Positions 50,921-62,112 of a stretch of 64,000 nt of DNA are shown in pieces (the first letter of the stretch is position 1; each line of letters starts with the position of its first letter). Location of the stretch: positions 44,379,475-44,443,474 of the forward strand of contig OY829545.1 of assembly GCA_963691705.1 (NCBI GenBank). Direction: 5' to 3'. The position numbers were made by a program, and so were the translations under genes. Source of the stretch: Viola odorata (taxonomy: Eukaryota; Streptophyta; Magnoliopsida; Malpighiales; Violaceae). The notes beneath the pieces were generated by a model that saw only the letters and a program-made list of their open reading frames with translations, searched no databases and was not told the origin of the DNA.

Positions 50921-51334
50921 CCGCCTGTTACTATTGTCGCCTCCATTTATTTTCTTTGTATGTTCTATGTGTGTAAGCCTCGGGCCGTTAGGCCATAAAT
51001 AAATAAATAATCTTTTTGTTATCTTGCGTTTTTCTTCTTTCTTTCCACAACGTGCCTGTTAACGTTTCAGTTGAGTGCCACATCAGTCCAACCAAAAACG
51101 AGTCCGCCATCGGTTGGGCTTCGGTGATGGTTATCCTCGCGAACTATTCTGTATTAATTTCGCGCCACCTCTTCAGTATCAGCTGAATGGGCAGTTTTTT
51201 GGTCCCTCGATCAGTGAGAAATTTCAATAGGCGTGATCACAAGATCCGATTCTGCAATTAAGATCGTTCTTTTTGAAACGTATCAATCCTCTCAAAAGTC
51301 GTGCGAGAAGATGAGAAAGCCTCCCCACTTCGAC

Positions 51335-51341
51335 TATTTAA
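51335..51341 (+). promoter_or_regulatory. TATA-like box of p2 in Tat element 2
   Basis: TATTTAA, 77 bp before the p2 ATG, the same distance as in Tat element 1. Confidence 0.5.
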
Positions 51342-51411
51342 TGGGATTTTCTCTCCTTTTTCCTGTTCATCTTCTTCTTCACATTCCTCTATTGAAATCA
51401 CTTGTGGTTTC

Positions 51412-51837
51412 ATGGCCGATTCACACTCTTTAGGTATTGCTGAATGCGGTTCTCCCCCAACTCCTCCCACTTCACCGGATTCTGATAACCCTCCTTCGCC
51501 GTCATGCCTGAAGAGACAGTTACCTCATCGTAAAAGTCATAAGAGGTTGAAGAGGAGGAGAACTTCGAAGACGGTCGACCCGTCTTCTCATTTCTGTGTC
51601 CCTCCTATCCGGAAGGGTGACGAACTGTTTCCTCACGTTGATCGTTTCATGGAAAGGAGTTCTGCCAGTGACATCGGTGCTGATACCACGGCTCCTGCTG
51701 CCAAGGGAGAGTCAAGCTTGTTAAAGTCGGGTCAGGAGAGGAACGTTAAGGAACCTTTCCCGTTTGTCGACGAGGAGTTTCCGCTTTCGGATGGGGAATA
51801 CTGCTATTGGTCTTCCTATTGGCCCGACGATGATTAA
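51412..51837 (+). CDS. Antisense cassette gene p2, copy in Tat element 2
   Basis: Intact 141-aa ORF from ATG 51412. An in-frame codon run extends upstream to 51301, but homology with the first copy begins at this ATG. It has MADSHSLG, PPTPPTSPDSDNPPSPS, a basic patch (RKSHKRLKRRRTSK), VKEPFPFVDEEFPLSDGEYC and a Trp/Asp end. The first 30 residues and the last 30 are conserved with the other copy, while the middle is diverged and of a different composition. That pattern fits a flexible linker between two short interaction motifs, with nuclear import through the basic patch. AATAAA lies at 51882-51887. Confidence 0.7.
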   Translation: MADSHSLGIAECGSPPTPPTSPDSDNPPSPSCLKRQLPHRKSHKRLKRRRTSKTVDPSSHFCVPPIRKGDELFPHVDRFMERSSASDIGADTTAPAAKGESSLLKSGQERNVKEPFPFVDEEFPLSDGEYCYWSSYWPDDD

Positions 51838-52333
51838 TTCCGCACGTTGTACCCTTCTATAGATGTCGTATGGCCTTTATGAATAAAATAATGCTTTTCG
51901 TTTTTCTCCTTTCTTAATCACCTTCCCGCGTTAACTCCCCAAATATTGGTCGGTTATCGCTGACGGGTTGATTGCCACTTGATGTAACCATTTTTCAGTT
52001 TCCAGTCAGTAAATGTCTCCCTTTGAGGATATAAATGCTTAGCTAAAAATATCCTTCTGAAGTTTTTCCACGTGTCGTTTTCCGCTTTGTACGTGTCTCG
52101 TTCTTACAGGTTGTTCGATCCTCAAGTTTAACCTTTAAAAGGGAACAATTGTTCTCTTTTAACACTTTTGCTCGCACTTCAAAATTCTTCCCCTTCCTTC
52201 TCGCTCTTCTGCTTCTTTTTCTACTCGAGGAAGGTTTCTTCAACCGCTCGTCGGCATTGGCGATCTACTTACTGCTTTCTTATTCCAGGTATTTTGCTCC
52301 ATCTTCCTCAGATTTTCTTCTCGTTGGTTCATT

Positions 52334-52786
52334 ATGCGTATGACTAGAGATCCCAGGGGTCTGCAGAGGCCTATAGATCTAGAAGTCGAAAGAACACCCA
52401 ATCTTTTCACTTGTGAAATGGTTCTGAAGGCTGAGTTGGAGAGTCATGGTATCTTCTTTCCCCCTGGTTATTCCGTTAAGGTTCCTGAGGTGGGTCAGCA
52501 GCTTCATGACCCTTTGTCTAGGAACGGTAGGATGGTCTACTTTAAGATGTTCCTCTATGGTTTTCGTTTCCCCATTCATGAATCTATAAAAAAGTTGTTG
52601 TGCCAATACGATATTGACCCGGTTCAGATAACCCCTTCCTCCTGGTGCGGGATTTACGCCTTTCGTCGCGCTTGTGAGTTTCAGGGTATCTTCACTCTGT
52701 CTGTCAATCTATTCTGTAAATTCTTTAGCTTCAAGTGTTGCAATTGTTTGGTTGATATCACCCCCAGGTGGAATGACGTGTTCGTG
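52334..52786 (+). pseudogene. Antisense gene p3, truncated copy in Tat element 2
   Basis: The PF04195-like N-domain is preserved: FTCEMVLKAELESHGIFFPP, RMVYFKMFLYGFRFPIHESI, LCQYDIDPVQITPSSWCGIY, AFRRACEFQG and NCLVDITPRW. It shows that the stop at 30987 in the other copy replaces a Trp codon. Similarity to Tat element 1 ends near 52786; the remainder (second part of exon 1 and exon 2) and most of p4 are absent, replaced by unrelated DNA. Upstream a CACGTG (52069) and TTTAAAA (52134) match the promoter region of the other p3. Confidence 0.7.
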
Positions 52787-55700
52787 CAGTCTGATGCGTG
52801 CTTGTCGAGGGCACGATCAAACATAATAATTAAGACCTGCTATCAAGTGCATAATAAATTGTGCATAGTGGTAACAGGGTCGATCCACGGAGACTAGGGC
52901 AAGACTCTAACTTTCATGCATGACAAAGACAAATAGACCAAGACAGCTACAAAAGGGGGGGAGATTGGTTGGCTAACAAGTTAACCAAGAGAGAAGGGAG
53001 CTAACAAGTTAACTAATAAAAACAGTAATCTAGGGCACGAAAAGTAAAAAGCACTAAAAGTAAGAATTAAGGGCAAGACATATAAACAGAATGATAAATA
53101 AAGACATGAAAGCAGATAAGAAAGATTCTCAGCAAAGGTTTTTCTCGGGTTGCGTCGAGGGCATGAAAGTATCTATGACCTCGAGGGCTAGATAATCATC
53201 GGCTCAAGGATATTCTATTCTCATGCCGTAGACATGCTATAGGGGTCTATCACCTCCCCACACTGTCACTGCTAAAGATATGACCTAGACACCTCGCCAT
53301 CCTCCCAGGCACCTCCCCACACTGTCACTGCTAAAGAGGTAGCCTAGACACTTCGTCATCCTCCCAGCACCTCCCCACACTGTCACTGCTAAAGAGGTAA
53401 TCTAGGGCTGGAAAATGACAGACAAGCAAATACAAACATGGAGTTTATGAAGAACGATTTGGCCTCTTACTAACCTATACAACCATCAAAATACCTTTGC
53501 CAAGAACAAGACAAATCAACTACTCATGCTGGAAAATAGACAAATCTAGATCTAGAAAGCATAATAAGTAAAGAAGAGATAAAGGAGAAAATTAGTAAAT
53601 ATTACCGGCCGGAGCAAAGCTCCGGTTTATGTACAAGGCTGCTGGAAATGTTCTGGTCCGCCTCCTCCAAAAGGAGGAGGGGAGAAAACTGAAGAGAAGC
53701 ACACAAAATGATTTTCTATGAATATGTGGTAGGTGATCTTCCTCTAAACCCTAAAAACTAGTCTTATATAGGCCCTCATGCCCATAAGAAGATAAATTCC
53801 AGCTAAGGGATTACAAAAAGACAAATTCCAGCTAAGGGGAGAGAGTGACAGCACATGGAGCGTGCTGGAATATTCTGGGATCTTCTAGAAATGCAAGGAA
53901 TCCCGTGAGAATCTTTGGAGATTCGTCTCTTTGGCTTTGCAGAGATATCGCGGGCTAGAGACTACTCACTGGTCTGTTTAGCTTTCGAGGGCTCGACGCC
54001 ACTCTGGTGTTCTAGGGCATGACGACCAAAGAGAATATTCTTGGGGATCTGCACGGAATCTTCTGGAAGACATCAGAGGTGACACGTGGGAGCACGGCAA
54101 CGAGGACACGTGGAAATAACGCTTTTGGCTTGTCTAGGGCTCGATGATGGAAACCACGGCAAGGCCTCGATGTCATTCTGCTCTTCTAGGCCTTGAAACT
54201 AGAAATCCTCATAATTACTCCAAAAATGCTTCTTTTCGATCTTTTCCTTCTTTTGGCATTGATCTGCAATAAAGATAGAAATAAGGGTCAAATAGCAGAA
54301 TCAAGCCCCCGAAAGGGCTAGAAAAGAAGGTAAAATCATGACCATGAAACGTGCTATCAAACATCCCCACACTGCCCCAATGCTTGCCCTCGAGCATTAA
54401 CAAAACTGAAAATCACCTCAAGAAATAGACAAACATAATTAATCGACACACAATTACAAACCGGCACCGAGCTAGACTTCGCACATACTCATCTTCACCT
54501 AGAAGGCACCTGCATCAAATCAGAAGGGTAACACCCTAAAGATTAAACTTTCCCATATCTAGCCCTTAATCAGCAGTCATCACAAAGTAATCAAATAGGA
54601 AAACTAGTAGTTGATCAGGCTCCTAATAAATCCTATATGAAATGGCACTCACACTCACAAACAGGGCTAAGTGTTTACACTCAAAACTAAATGCACATAA
54701 CACAGCAAAAAGTCAAACTTGCATATCAATCCGAGTACTGTAGAACACATGCATGGGCAATCAACAATCGGAAAAACAACGCATCAGCAAAAAGAAAGAA
54801 AAGGGATTGAATGAGCTAGAAATGTGGAAGAGAGAAGTAGGAGATGAACAGAAGAGAAATGAGGGGAGAAAAGAAGGAAAGAAAAGAAAGGACCAGGTAG
54901 AACCTGGTTGGATTCCTTGGCTTAGAAAAAGGCGAAGTGACGAGGCAGCTTTCATCGAGGGCACGATGATGATTCGGGGGCTAGACAGAGGTCTTCTTCC
55001 AGGGGCAGGAAAATCTTCTTGTTGAGGCTTTGGATGTGGATACTCTTTTTGTTCGCTTAATGCCCCCCTCCTTTTATTTTGAGTTTAAAATGTTTTTTTT
55101 TTTTTATAGGAGATAGGAGAGGGGCCATGAACCAGCTACAAAATCTTGATTCTTCCGGGGCATGAAACTCTTGATTTTGCCCTTGATCTGCTTCCAGCAT
55201 CGATGGTGACTTCTTTTTCGCTTCCCCACACTTGAAACTTTCTGGGGGCTCGATTTCTCTAAATGATCTAGGGCTCGCAACGTTTTGAGAAATTTTTTCG
55301 ATTTTCTGGTTTTTCTTGCCCTAGATCTCTGCTTTCTGCTCTGAAGTCTTTTGCTTTTGTCTGCTTCCCCACACTTGAACTTGTCTGCGCACTTTAGGTG
55401 TCTAGCCCTCGACGTTACCCTCAATAATCGCTACCTCACCTGCCAAGGAAAAATATCAAGAAAAGACGAATGGTCAGGAAAGAATATGAAAAGAGGGGGA
55501 ATGTTGGGGGCTAGAAAAGAAGAGAGAGAGAGAGGGGAGAAGAGAAAGAAAGAGACGTTGATGCAAAGTTTCTGTCATATCTAAGCTTTCCCATGTCCTA
55601 ACAGTGACTATACCCAGGGATATCATGCAAGATCAACCAGTGCCTAGCTAAAGCATCCTAATCACACAAGAAAAGAAATAGGCATGGAAGCTCAAGTGCT

Positions 55701-56120
55701 CACAGGGTGCTTTTGTGACTACTGATGTCGAGGCCTAGATATGGATATAAGGTTCAGCAGGTAAAAATAGGAATAGCTAGGTCTAGACAAGGTGCTGGTG
55801 GTTCATACTTGTGCAAAATGTGATCAAACGTGTGTCCATTCACAAAGGTTTTTGAAAACTGGGCAGTGGAAAAATTTAGCAAAGGATTTAATCCGGAAAA
55901 AATTGCCCAAATTAAACACAAACACAAAAGTGTCCCTTCCCCACACTTTAAGCAACGCATTGCCCTCAATGCGAAGAAGGGACTCAAACAAGGGCATACG
56001 AAAATAAAACAGAAAAAGAAAAGCCGAAAGGAAAAGGAAAGAGGAAAGAAATATGGGTTGCCTCCCACGAAGCGTCTTAGTTATCGTCGAGGGCACGACG
56101 TTGGCTGTCTGGTCTAGATA
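52786..56120 (-). mobile_element. Athila-like 3' fragment replacing part of Tat element 2
   Basis: This 3.3-kb block has no homologue in Tat element 1. On the minus strand near 56045-56096 it encodes KTLRGRQP, like the 'ALLGRQP' coding end I recall from Athila-type elements. An A/G-rich non-coding region follows, with 'CCCCACACT...GCATTGCCCTC' and 'CCCCACACTG..AATGCTTGCC' phrases (55940, 54364). LTR-like DNA with the TTGTGCATAGTGGTAA phrase (52850) lies further left. Three 58-59-bp repeats lie at 53251-53402. No terminal repeats or TSDs were found, and the homologous Tat segment (about 3.7 kb) is missing, so this is a replacement and not a clean insertion. Confidence 0.5.
53251..53402. repeat. 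58-59-bp tandem repeat, two full and one partial unit
   Basis: Units start at 53251, 53310 and 53368, each with CACCTCCCCACACTGTCACT, GCTAAAGA and then CTAGACAC.TCG.CATCCTC. The third is incomplete. They are nearly identical, so the expansion is recent. Confidence 0.85.
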
Positions 56121-57109
56121 TCCTGGTCACACATGACGGGGAGGGCGCAAGTTCACCGGCCGGTCATGTTAATACCGAGGAGGGGCACCCTACCATTTTT
56201 GATTCTACGATACCTTCCAGGGATCAGTCTTCTGATTTTCTGGGGAGCATGGGTGTTCCTGGATCCTTCGAGACTTCAACTAATTCCTTTGCCACGTCAA
56301 TTCCTCCCTTCTCCAACGTCTTAGGCTTCGGCGAAGACTTGTCTGGTTTTTCAGGTTATCAACCCCATGGTTCTTTGGGCTTCATGGGGGTACCTCCTCT
56401 AATCAAAATCCGTCTCCTTCCACCATGGTTTTTGTTCCTTCTAACACTCCTGTCACTCATCAACTTGACTAGACCAAACTGCGCAGTTCTGGATTTGCGG
56501 TTGTCGGGGGAGACAGTTCCGTTGCGACTTCTTCTCTCTTAGCTGCTTATGCACTAACGTCCCCTAAAGATCGAGAGGCATTCCTTTCTCGGACTGAAGA
56601 CGAGCAAATAAATTCGCTGTGTTCCAACTTCTTCACTGGTTTTTCTAAGTTTCACTACTGGGCGGAACATATGTCGCACAAAGTTGCTTCCCTTACCGCT
56701 TCCTTAGAAGGGCTTTCTAAAGAGTAAGAAGAAGTTATTGGAGGAGCGTCAAGAATTGCTACTGGCCTTAGAGATGGCCAAGAAGGATCAGAAAGAAGCG
56801 AGAGAGCAGGTGTCTGGCCTTGACGCTGCTCTGGCGGCGGAGAGGGTTAAGAGTACAGCGCTGGAGGGGGAAAAAGCGGCACTAGTAGAGGAAAAAATGG
56901 TACTGGAGAGGGAGACGGCAGAGAAATGCATGTGGTACGTCGAAAAGACTGCCACTATCATGGCCGACTATTTTGTGGAGATTCATGAAGAAGGGGTGTA
57001 TCGTGGTGCCGCCCTTACTGACGCTTTCATGAAGAAGTCTACCGATCTCACAGACGAGGGTTTTCACCAAGCCAAGGCAAGGGGCTATAAAGGGCAGGGG
57101 AGTTCGTAG
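56121..57109 (+). pseudogene. Antisense gene p4, exon 3 part in Tat element 2
   Basis: Homology to exon 3 of the other p4 resumes near 56150 (VNTEEGHPTIFDSTIPS) and is clear at DLSGFSGYQPHGSLGF (56335-56385). A frameshift follows at about 56390. The next frame has DREAFLSRTEDEQINSLCSN and FHYWAEHMSHKVASL (56565-56690), then a stop near 56725. The last frame (56738-57106) is the coiled coil and the end: ALAAERVKSTALEGEKAALV, MWYVEKTATIMADYFVEIHE and TDEGFHQAKARGYKG. The C-terminus is the most conserved part between the two copies. No complete gene is left. Confidence 0.7.
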
Positions 57110-57990
57110 GACCGACACACCCTGGGTGTTATTACTCCTTTTCTTGAATATCGAGAGTTATCCATTTTGTCTTTTTGCCCTTAGAGCTTTAAGACTTCGA
57201 ACTCTTGTTTTTTATGGCCCCTCGAGGGTATTTTTGAACAATCGTATATTCAGCTTACTCATTTCTTTTGATGTTGATTTCCTTTTCTTTATTTCTTTCT
57301 CTTTGAGCTTCTTTCAATATGACAGCGGCATCGTTATCACCACGACAACGTCAACGGATTTTAGTAGAAGTGGGGAGGCTATAGCATTACCATTCAATCG
57401 TTAATATTGATGATAGGTGCTCTGTTAGATATCACGACATGACCTCGTCATGTGCATTTTCATCATCGCTCAGCATTCTTAAAGGTAAAGACTTATAGAA
57501 GAGAAGAACCATGACCGCTATCTCCAACGATATGTAGCATATAATCACGCTACTGTAGGTATTCTCAACTAATGGCCGAGGATGCCATGTAGATAGGTTC
57601 CGACGTATCCCTTTCCACGGGAATAGTTGTCGGAGAGAGAGACATAGTACATGTGTTCTTTAGGCCATGCTTCTCGAGCCATGATAATAAAATCGTTAGT
57701 GTTCGTAGCACGTCAATCCCAATAACGGGTTTCGTAACATTGTTGTTTGTACGAGCGTCGATCTCTTTGTCGTCTAGATGATATTTCTACACATTCTCAA
57801 TCATAGGTTATTAGTAAAATGACATGTAATAATAGACATTAGTTACCCGTAGGAGCCTTCTCGCTTCCATCTCAGGGTGTTGTTGTCGATGTCGCTCGTA
57901 TCGCTTTCTCCACCAGCTATCTTCACTAGGGATTTTCCATCTGGTTACTCACTGGGATTTCGCGATTCTTCTCATTTCCATATTTCCACG
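57110..57990. other. Spacer downstream of p4 in Tat element 2
   Basis: No conserved reading frame is present. Parts match the spacer of Tat element 1 at 36000-36390 (GTTACCCGTAGGAGCCTT, CATCTGGTTACT, TCCACGATCG). No other feature seen. Confidence 0.4.
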
Positions 57991-57999
57991 ATCGTCCTG

Positions 58000-58510
58000 G
58001 AAAGTGCCTCATCTTAGTGAGTCATCGGATCAGGACCGACCATCACAAGGCTAGGTTTTTCACTTTCAGGCGTTGGCCTCACATCCCGAAATTGTGCCCT
58101 CGTCTTAGTGAGCCGTCTATGTTAGCCCGGTTATCACAAGGATAGGATTTTCACTTCTAGGATGGAGTTATTATCTCCCTAGGGAGTGCCTTATCTTGGC
58201 GAGCCATCTCCACGAGCACGGTCAGCACAAGGATAGGACTTTTCACTCCCAAGGATGTCGGGACGTGCCTCGTCTTAATGGGCCGTCTATGTTAGCCCGG
58301 TTTATCACAAGGATAGGACTTTTCACTCCCGGGGGCGTCAGGACGTGCATCGTCTCAATGGCCCACCTGTGTTAGTGTGGTTACCACAAGGGTAGGACTT
58401 TTCACTCCCAACGCTAAATTTTATGTATGCTAGGGCGTGCCTCGTCTTAGTGAGCCGTCTGATCAGGACCAACCGTCACAAGTATAGGACTTTTCACTCC
58501 TGGCACCCTT
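58000..58510. repeat. ~80-bp tandem array between p4 and integrase in Tat element 2
   Basis: Six units start near 58003, 58096, 58186, 58265, 58345 and 58436, each with GTGCCTCGTCTTAGTGAGCC, then GTCTGATCAGGACC or TCTATGTTAGCCCGG, then ATCACAAGGATAGGACTTTT and CACTCC. Two subtypes in the middle part (GATCAGGACC and GTTAGCCCGG) alternate. The position between convergent genes is the same as in Tat element 1. Confidence 0.8.
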
Positions 58511-58610
58511 TATTATCTGCACACAATCAGCCACAAAACACACAAGAATATTCTCTATTCGAGCGTTAGCATAAGTCAGGGTTGGCATTAGCGAAATGTG
58601 CAGAGATATA

Positions 58611-59864
58611 TCAAATTCTAGCATGGTACAATTTCAAACGAGCTATGTTCCAAGAGTTAGATAAGGGAGTACCGTCGAGTGTTTCTAGGTGATACGCTCC
58701 CTTCCCGATAACACGGGTAACGCGGTATGGCCCGTCCCAGTTCGGACTGAGCTTTCCCACGCGCTGACCAGCTGCTCGTTTGTCTCTGAGTACCAGGTCG
58801 TCTGTTTTTAGCAACCGCACTTTGATGCACCTGTTGTGATAACGCGCCATTTTTTATTTGTAATGTAGCATCTTCAGAAGGGTTTCCTCTTGTAACTCTG
58901 GTAACGCATCAAGGTTAGCCCGTAACCTCTCATTCAATTCTTCCCGAAAGTAGGCAACTCGCAGGCTTATGGTACCAATTTCCACTGGCGTAACGGCCTC
59001 AGTGCCGAAAGCCAATGCAAAAGGTGTTTCTCCAGTATTGGTTTTGAAGGTCATGCGGTACGCCCACATCACATACGGTAGCTCTTCCGCCCATTTCTTT
59101 TTGGACCCTTCCAGGTTTTTCTTGATACCACTAAGGATACTTCGGTTCGTCACCTCCGCTTGACTGTTGGTTTGCGGGTGAGCCACGGAAGAGAATCTTT
59201 GCTCGATCTGGAATTCCACACATTGGTCTCTAAAGAATCGGCTGGTGAACTGCGTCCCGTTATCACTTACTAGCACACGGGGTACACCGAACCGCATGAT
59301 AACTTAGTGCTTAAAGAAAAGCCAAACTTTTTCCGTTGTGATGTTGGCCACCGCTTCTGCTTCTGCCCATTCCGTGAAGTAATCCACCGCCACGACCACA
59401 AATTTTAGCTGGGACCTTGCTTTTAGAAACGGGCTTAGGATATCTATCCCCCATTTCGCGAAAGGACAAGGAGCCACAATTTCAGAAATTTCTGTGGCGG
59501 GTTGCCGGGGAATCTTAGAGAATTCCTGACACTTTTGGCAAGTTCGCACATAATCATGACAATCCCTGCGAATGGTGGGCCAGTAAAATCCTGACCTGAA
59601 TACTTGCGCGGCTAAGGTACCGTCGGATGTGTGCATGCCGCATATTCCTTCGTGGATTTCTCGTAAGGTGTGAATACCCTCTTGCTCTGTTATACACTTG
59701 GCGGCTAGGTGGGAAAAACATCTCCGCACCAGTTCCCCATCATAGTACGTACATCGCGCGGCTTGTTTCAGCACCTTCTTCTTTTCAGCGTTATCCATGG
59801 GTAACTCCTCATGTTTCAAGTATTTTATGACGGGAATTCGCCAATCGTTTTCAATTTCTTCCAC
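58611..59864 (-). pseudogene. IN: Tat element 2 integrase
   Basis: One minus-strand frame with stops near 59301 and 58854. Zinc finger: HTLREIHEGICGMHTSDGTL..TCQKCQEF, complete H2C2, unlike Tat element 1 where it is deleted. Core: FAKWGIDILSPFLKARSQLK, RVLVSDNGTQFTSRFF, AHPQTNSQAEVTNRS with all three acidic residues. C-terminal part 58850-58611: LVLRDKRAAGQRVGKLSPNW, DGPYRVTRVIGKGAYHLETL. The two stops are single changes in an otherwise unbroken frame. Confidence 0.85.
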
Positions 59865-59867
59865 ACA

Positions 59868-61136
59868 AAGTCACGCTTGCTCCTCCATGAAGGAAGGCAC
59901 GGATATCTCGCGATAGTACACGCCCTTTGGTATGGATGCTTCCAGGTTTGCCACGAGTTTAGCGAGGTTGTTTACCTCAGCGTTATCCTCTCGAGGGATA
60001 TGCTCAAAGCTAACTTGCATGCCACTTTTCTTTATTTCCAACAATTCGCGCTTCACCTTGGCGAGGTATTGCACCATGATGGGCTCTCTAGCTTGAGAGT
60101 GTCCTAGGACTTGGTCTATTATCAACTTGGAATCTCCACAGATATTTAGTCGCAGGTCTCCCATCATCCCCGTATCATGTATGGCTTTATCGGAGAAGCT
60201 TCTTCCTATCTTGAGCCCAGCCAATAGTGCTTCGTACTCTGCCGCGTTATTAGATAACGGCTGTAGGATTCTGATGGCATATCGTATATGTATATCGCGC
60301 GGTCCAATCATGAAGATCCCAGCTCCGACTGATTCTTGATTCTTAGCCCCATCCACGTGGATGACCCATAAGTCAGTGTAAGTTTCCAGGAATGGGAGAT
60401 CCAGATTATCCTTTTCCTCTTCGGTTAAATCTGTCAGAGGGTCTTCTGTAAAGGTGCACTCAGCTATGAAGTCTGCTAAGACTTGGGCTTTCACGGAGGG
60501 TCGATTTTTGTATCGCAACCCGTATTGCTCAAGTTCAATAGCCCAAATTAACATCCTTCCCGAAGACTCCGGTTTCTTGAATATCCTTTTCAAAGGTTGG
60601 TCAGTAAACACGATAACGGGATGAGCTTGGAAATATCTGTTCATCTTCCTTGTGGCTTGCACCAGCACAAACATTATTTTCTCAATGCGAGCGTATCGCA
60701 GCTCAGCATCTTTCAAAACATCACTTACAAAATATACGGGATGGTGTAAGTGGTTGTCGTCTCGAACGAGGACTGCACTAACCACTTCGTCGGTAGCGCT
60801 GAGGTATAAATACAAGGTATCTCCCTGCTCAGGCCTTGTTAACACTAGGTCAGACGATAAATAAGCTTTTAGGGCTATAAACGCCTCTTCACATTCTGTT
60901 GTCTACCCGAAAGGTGCTTTTTTGCGTATGACCTTGAAGAAGGGTAGGCATCTCTCGCCTTGCTTAGAGATAAACCGACCCACGGCGATAACGTGCCCAG
61001 TTAATCTTTGTACCTCTTTGATGGTTCGAGGAGATATCATGTCCTGGATAGCTTTGACCTTCGAAGGGTTGGGCTGGATGCCTTTTCGGCTAACCACATA
61101 ACCCAAGAATTTTCCCATCTGAAACGCAACATGCAT
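59868..61136 (-). pseudogene. RNaseH: Tat element 2 RT C-terminal part and both RNase H domains
   Basis: 61136-60903 is the end of RT (FLGYVVSRKGIQPNPSKVKA, EVQRLTGHVIAVGRFISKQG) and ends at a TAG in a Trp position. 60845-59868 reads YLYLSATDEVVSAVLVRDDN, HHPVYFVSDVLKDAELRYAR (RNase H), then the archaeal-type RNase H with all acidic residues: WVIHVDGAKNQESVGAGIFM, LSNNAAEYEALLAGLKIG, NICGDSKLIIDQVLGHSQAR and REDNAEVNNLAKLVANLE. A TGA at about 59868 ends it before integrase. The frame is the same as that of integrase. Confidence 0.85.
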
Positions 61137-61973
61137 TTACGGGGATTCAACTTCATTTTATATTCTCTCATCACGCTAAAGACTTCTTCCAAGTCGCTCA
61201 AGTGGCCCTGGAAGCTTCAGCTCTTGACTAATATATCATCGACATATGCTTCCACATTTTTTTTCGATTTGCTTTTCAAAGACTTTATTTACCATTCGTT
61301 GAAAGGTTACTCCAGCATTCTTTAGCCCAAACGGCATTGCCGTGTAGCAGTAAGTAGCTTTTGGCATGATAAAAGCGGTTTTTTCCTCATCCTCAACGGC
61401 CATGGGGATTTGATGATATCCCGAATTGGCATCTAACGAGCATAGATAGGCGTATCCGGTAGTCTGATCAATCAGCTGATCAATTCGAGGAAGAGGGTAA
61501 CAATCTTTGGGACAAGCATCGTTCAGGTCAGTAAAATCGATGCACATACACCAATCTCTGTTAGGCTTTGAAACAAGAACTGGGTTAGCTAGCCAGGTCG
61601 GGTATTGAACTTCTCGGATGAAGCCCACGTCTAGAAGCTTTGTTACTTCCTTATCAACGGCTAACGCTTTCTCTGGAGAAAACGCATATCGTTTCTGTTG
61701 AATCGGCTTGACACTGGGGTCAACGTTGAGTCGATGTTCCGCTACCTCTCGTGAGATACTTAGCATGTCCACGGGCTTTCATGCGAATTCTCGTTTATAT
61801 TTGTTCAACAGTCGAGGTAGTTGAAGGTTTTCTACTGAGCTAAGCTTCTCGCTGACTAGGAAGCTTGCTTCGTCAATCCCGTTAACCGGCACGGGTATCA
61901 TCTTATCTACAGGCTGAGTGCATTTCTCATCATTCTGCTCATATAGATCTACCGTTACACACGTACCTATCAT
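61137..61973 (-). pseudogene. RT: Tat element 2 reverse transcriptase
   Basis: LSISREVAEHRLNVDPSVKP, TKLLDVGFIREVQYPTWLAN, CMCIDFTDLNDACPKDCYPL, SLDANSGYHQIPMAVEDEEK and AMPFGLKNAGVTFQRMVNKV are in one frame (61772-61260). A one-base expansion in a run of eight T (near 61258-61265) then shifts the frame just before the YVDD codons, which are still encoded at about 61240. A later loss near 61130 restores the frame. A short upstream piece (61973-61779: MIPVPVNGIDEASFLVSEKL) is the linker from protease. Confidence 0.8.
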
Positions 61974-62112
61974 AACTCTTCTGAGTCATGAGTAGGTAAC
62001 ACTCAGCCGCCAATTTCTAATTGCCTTTGATCGAGACTACTCCCTCCCACGAGGGATATTTCATCCTCAAATGCTTTTGGGATATCGCCACTCCGAAACG
62101 GTTGAGGAAAGG

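Noticed and set aside
54753..55025. 90-codon Lys/Glu-rich frame
   Set aside because: Purine-rich non-coding region of the Athila-like block; no domain.
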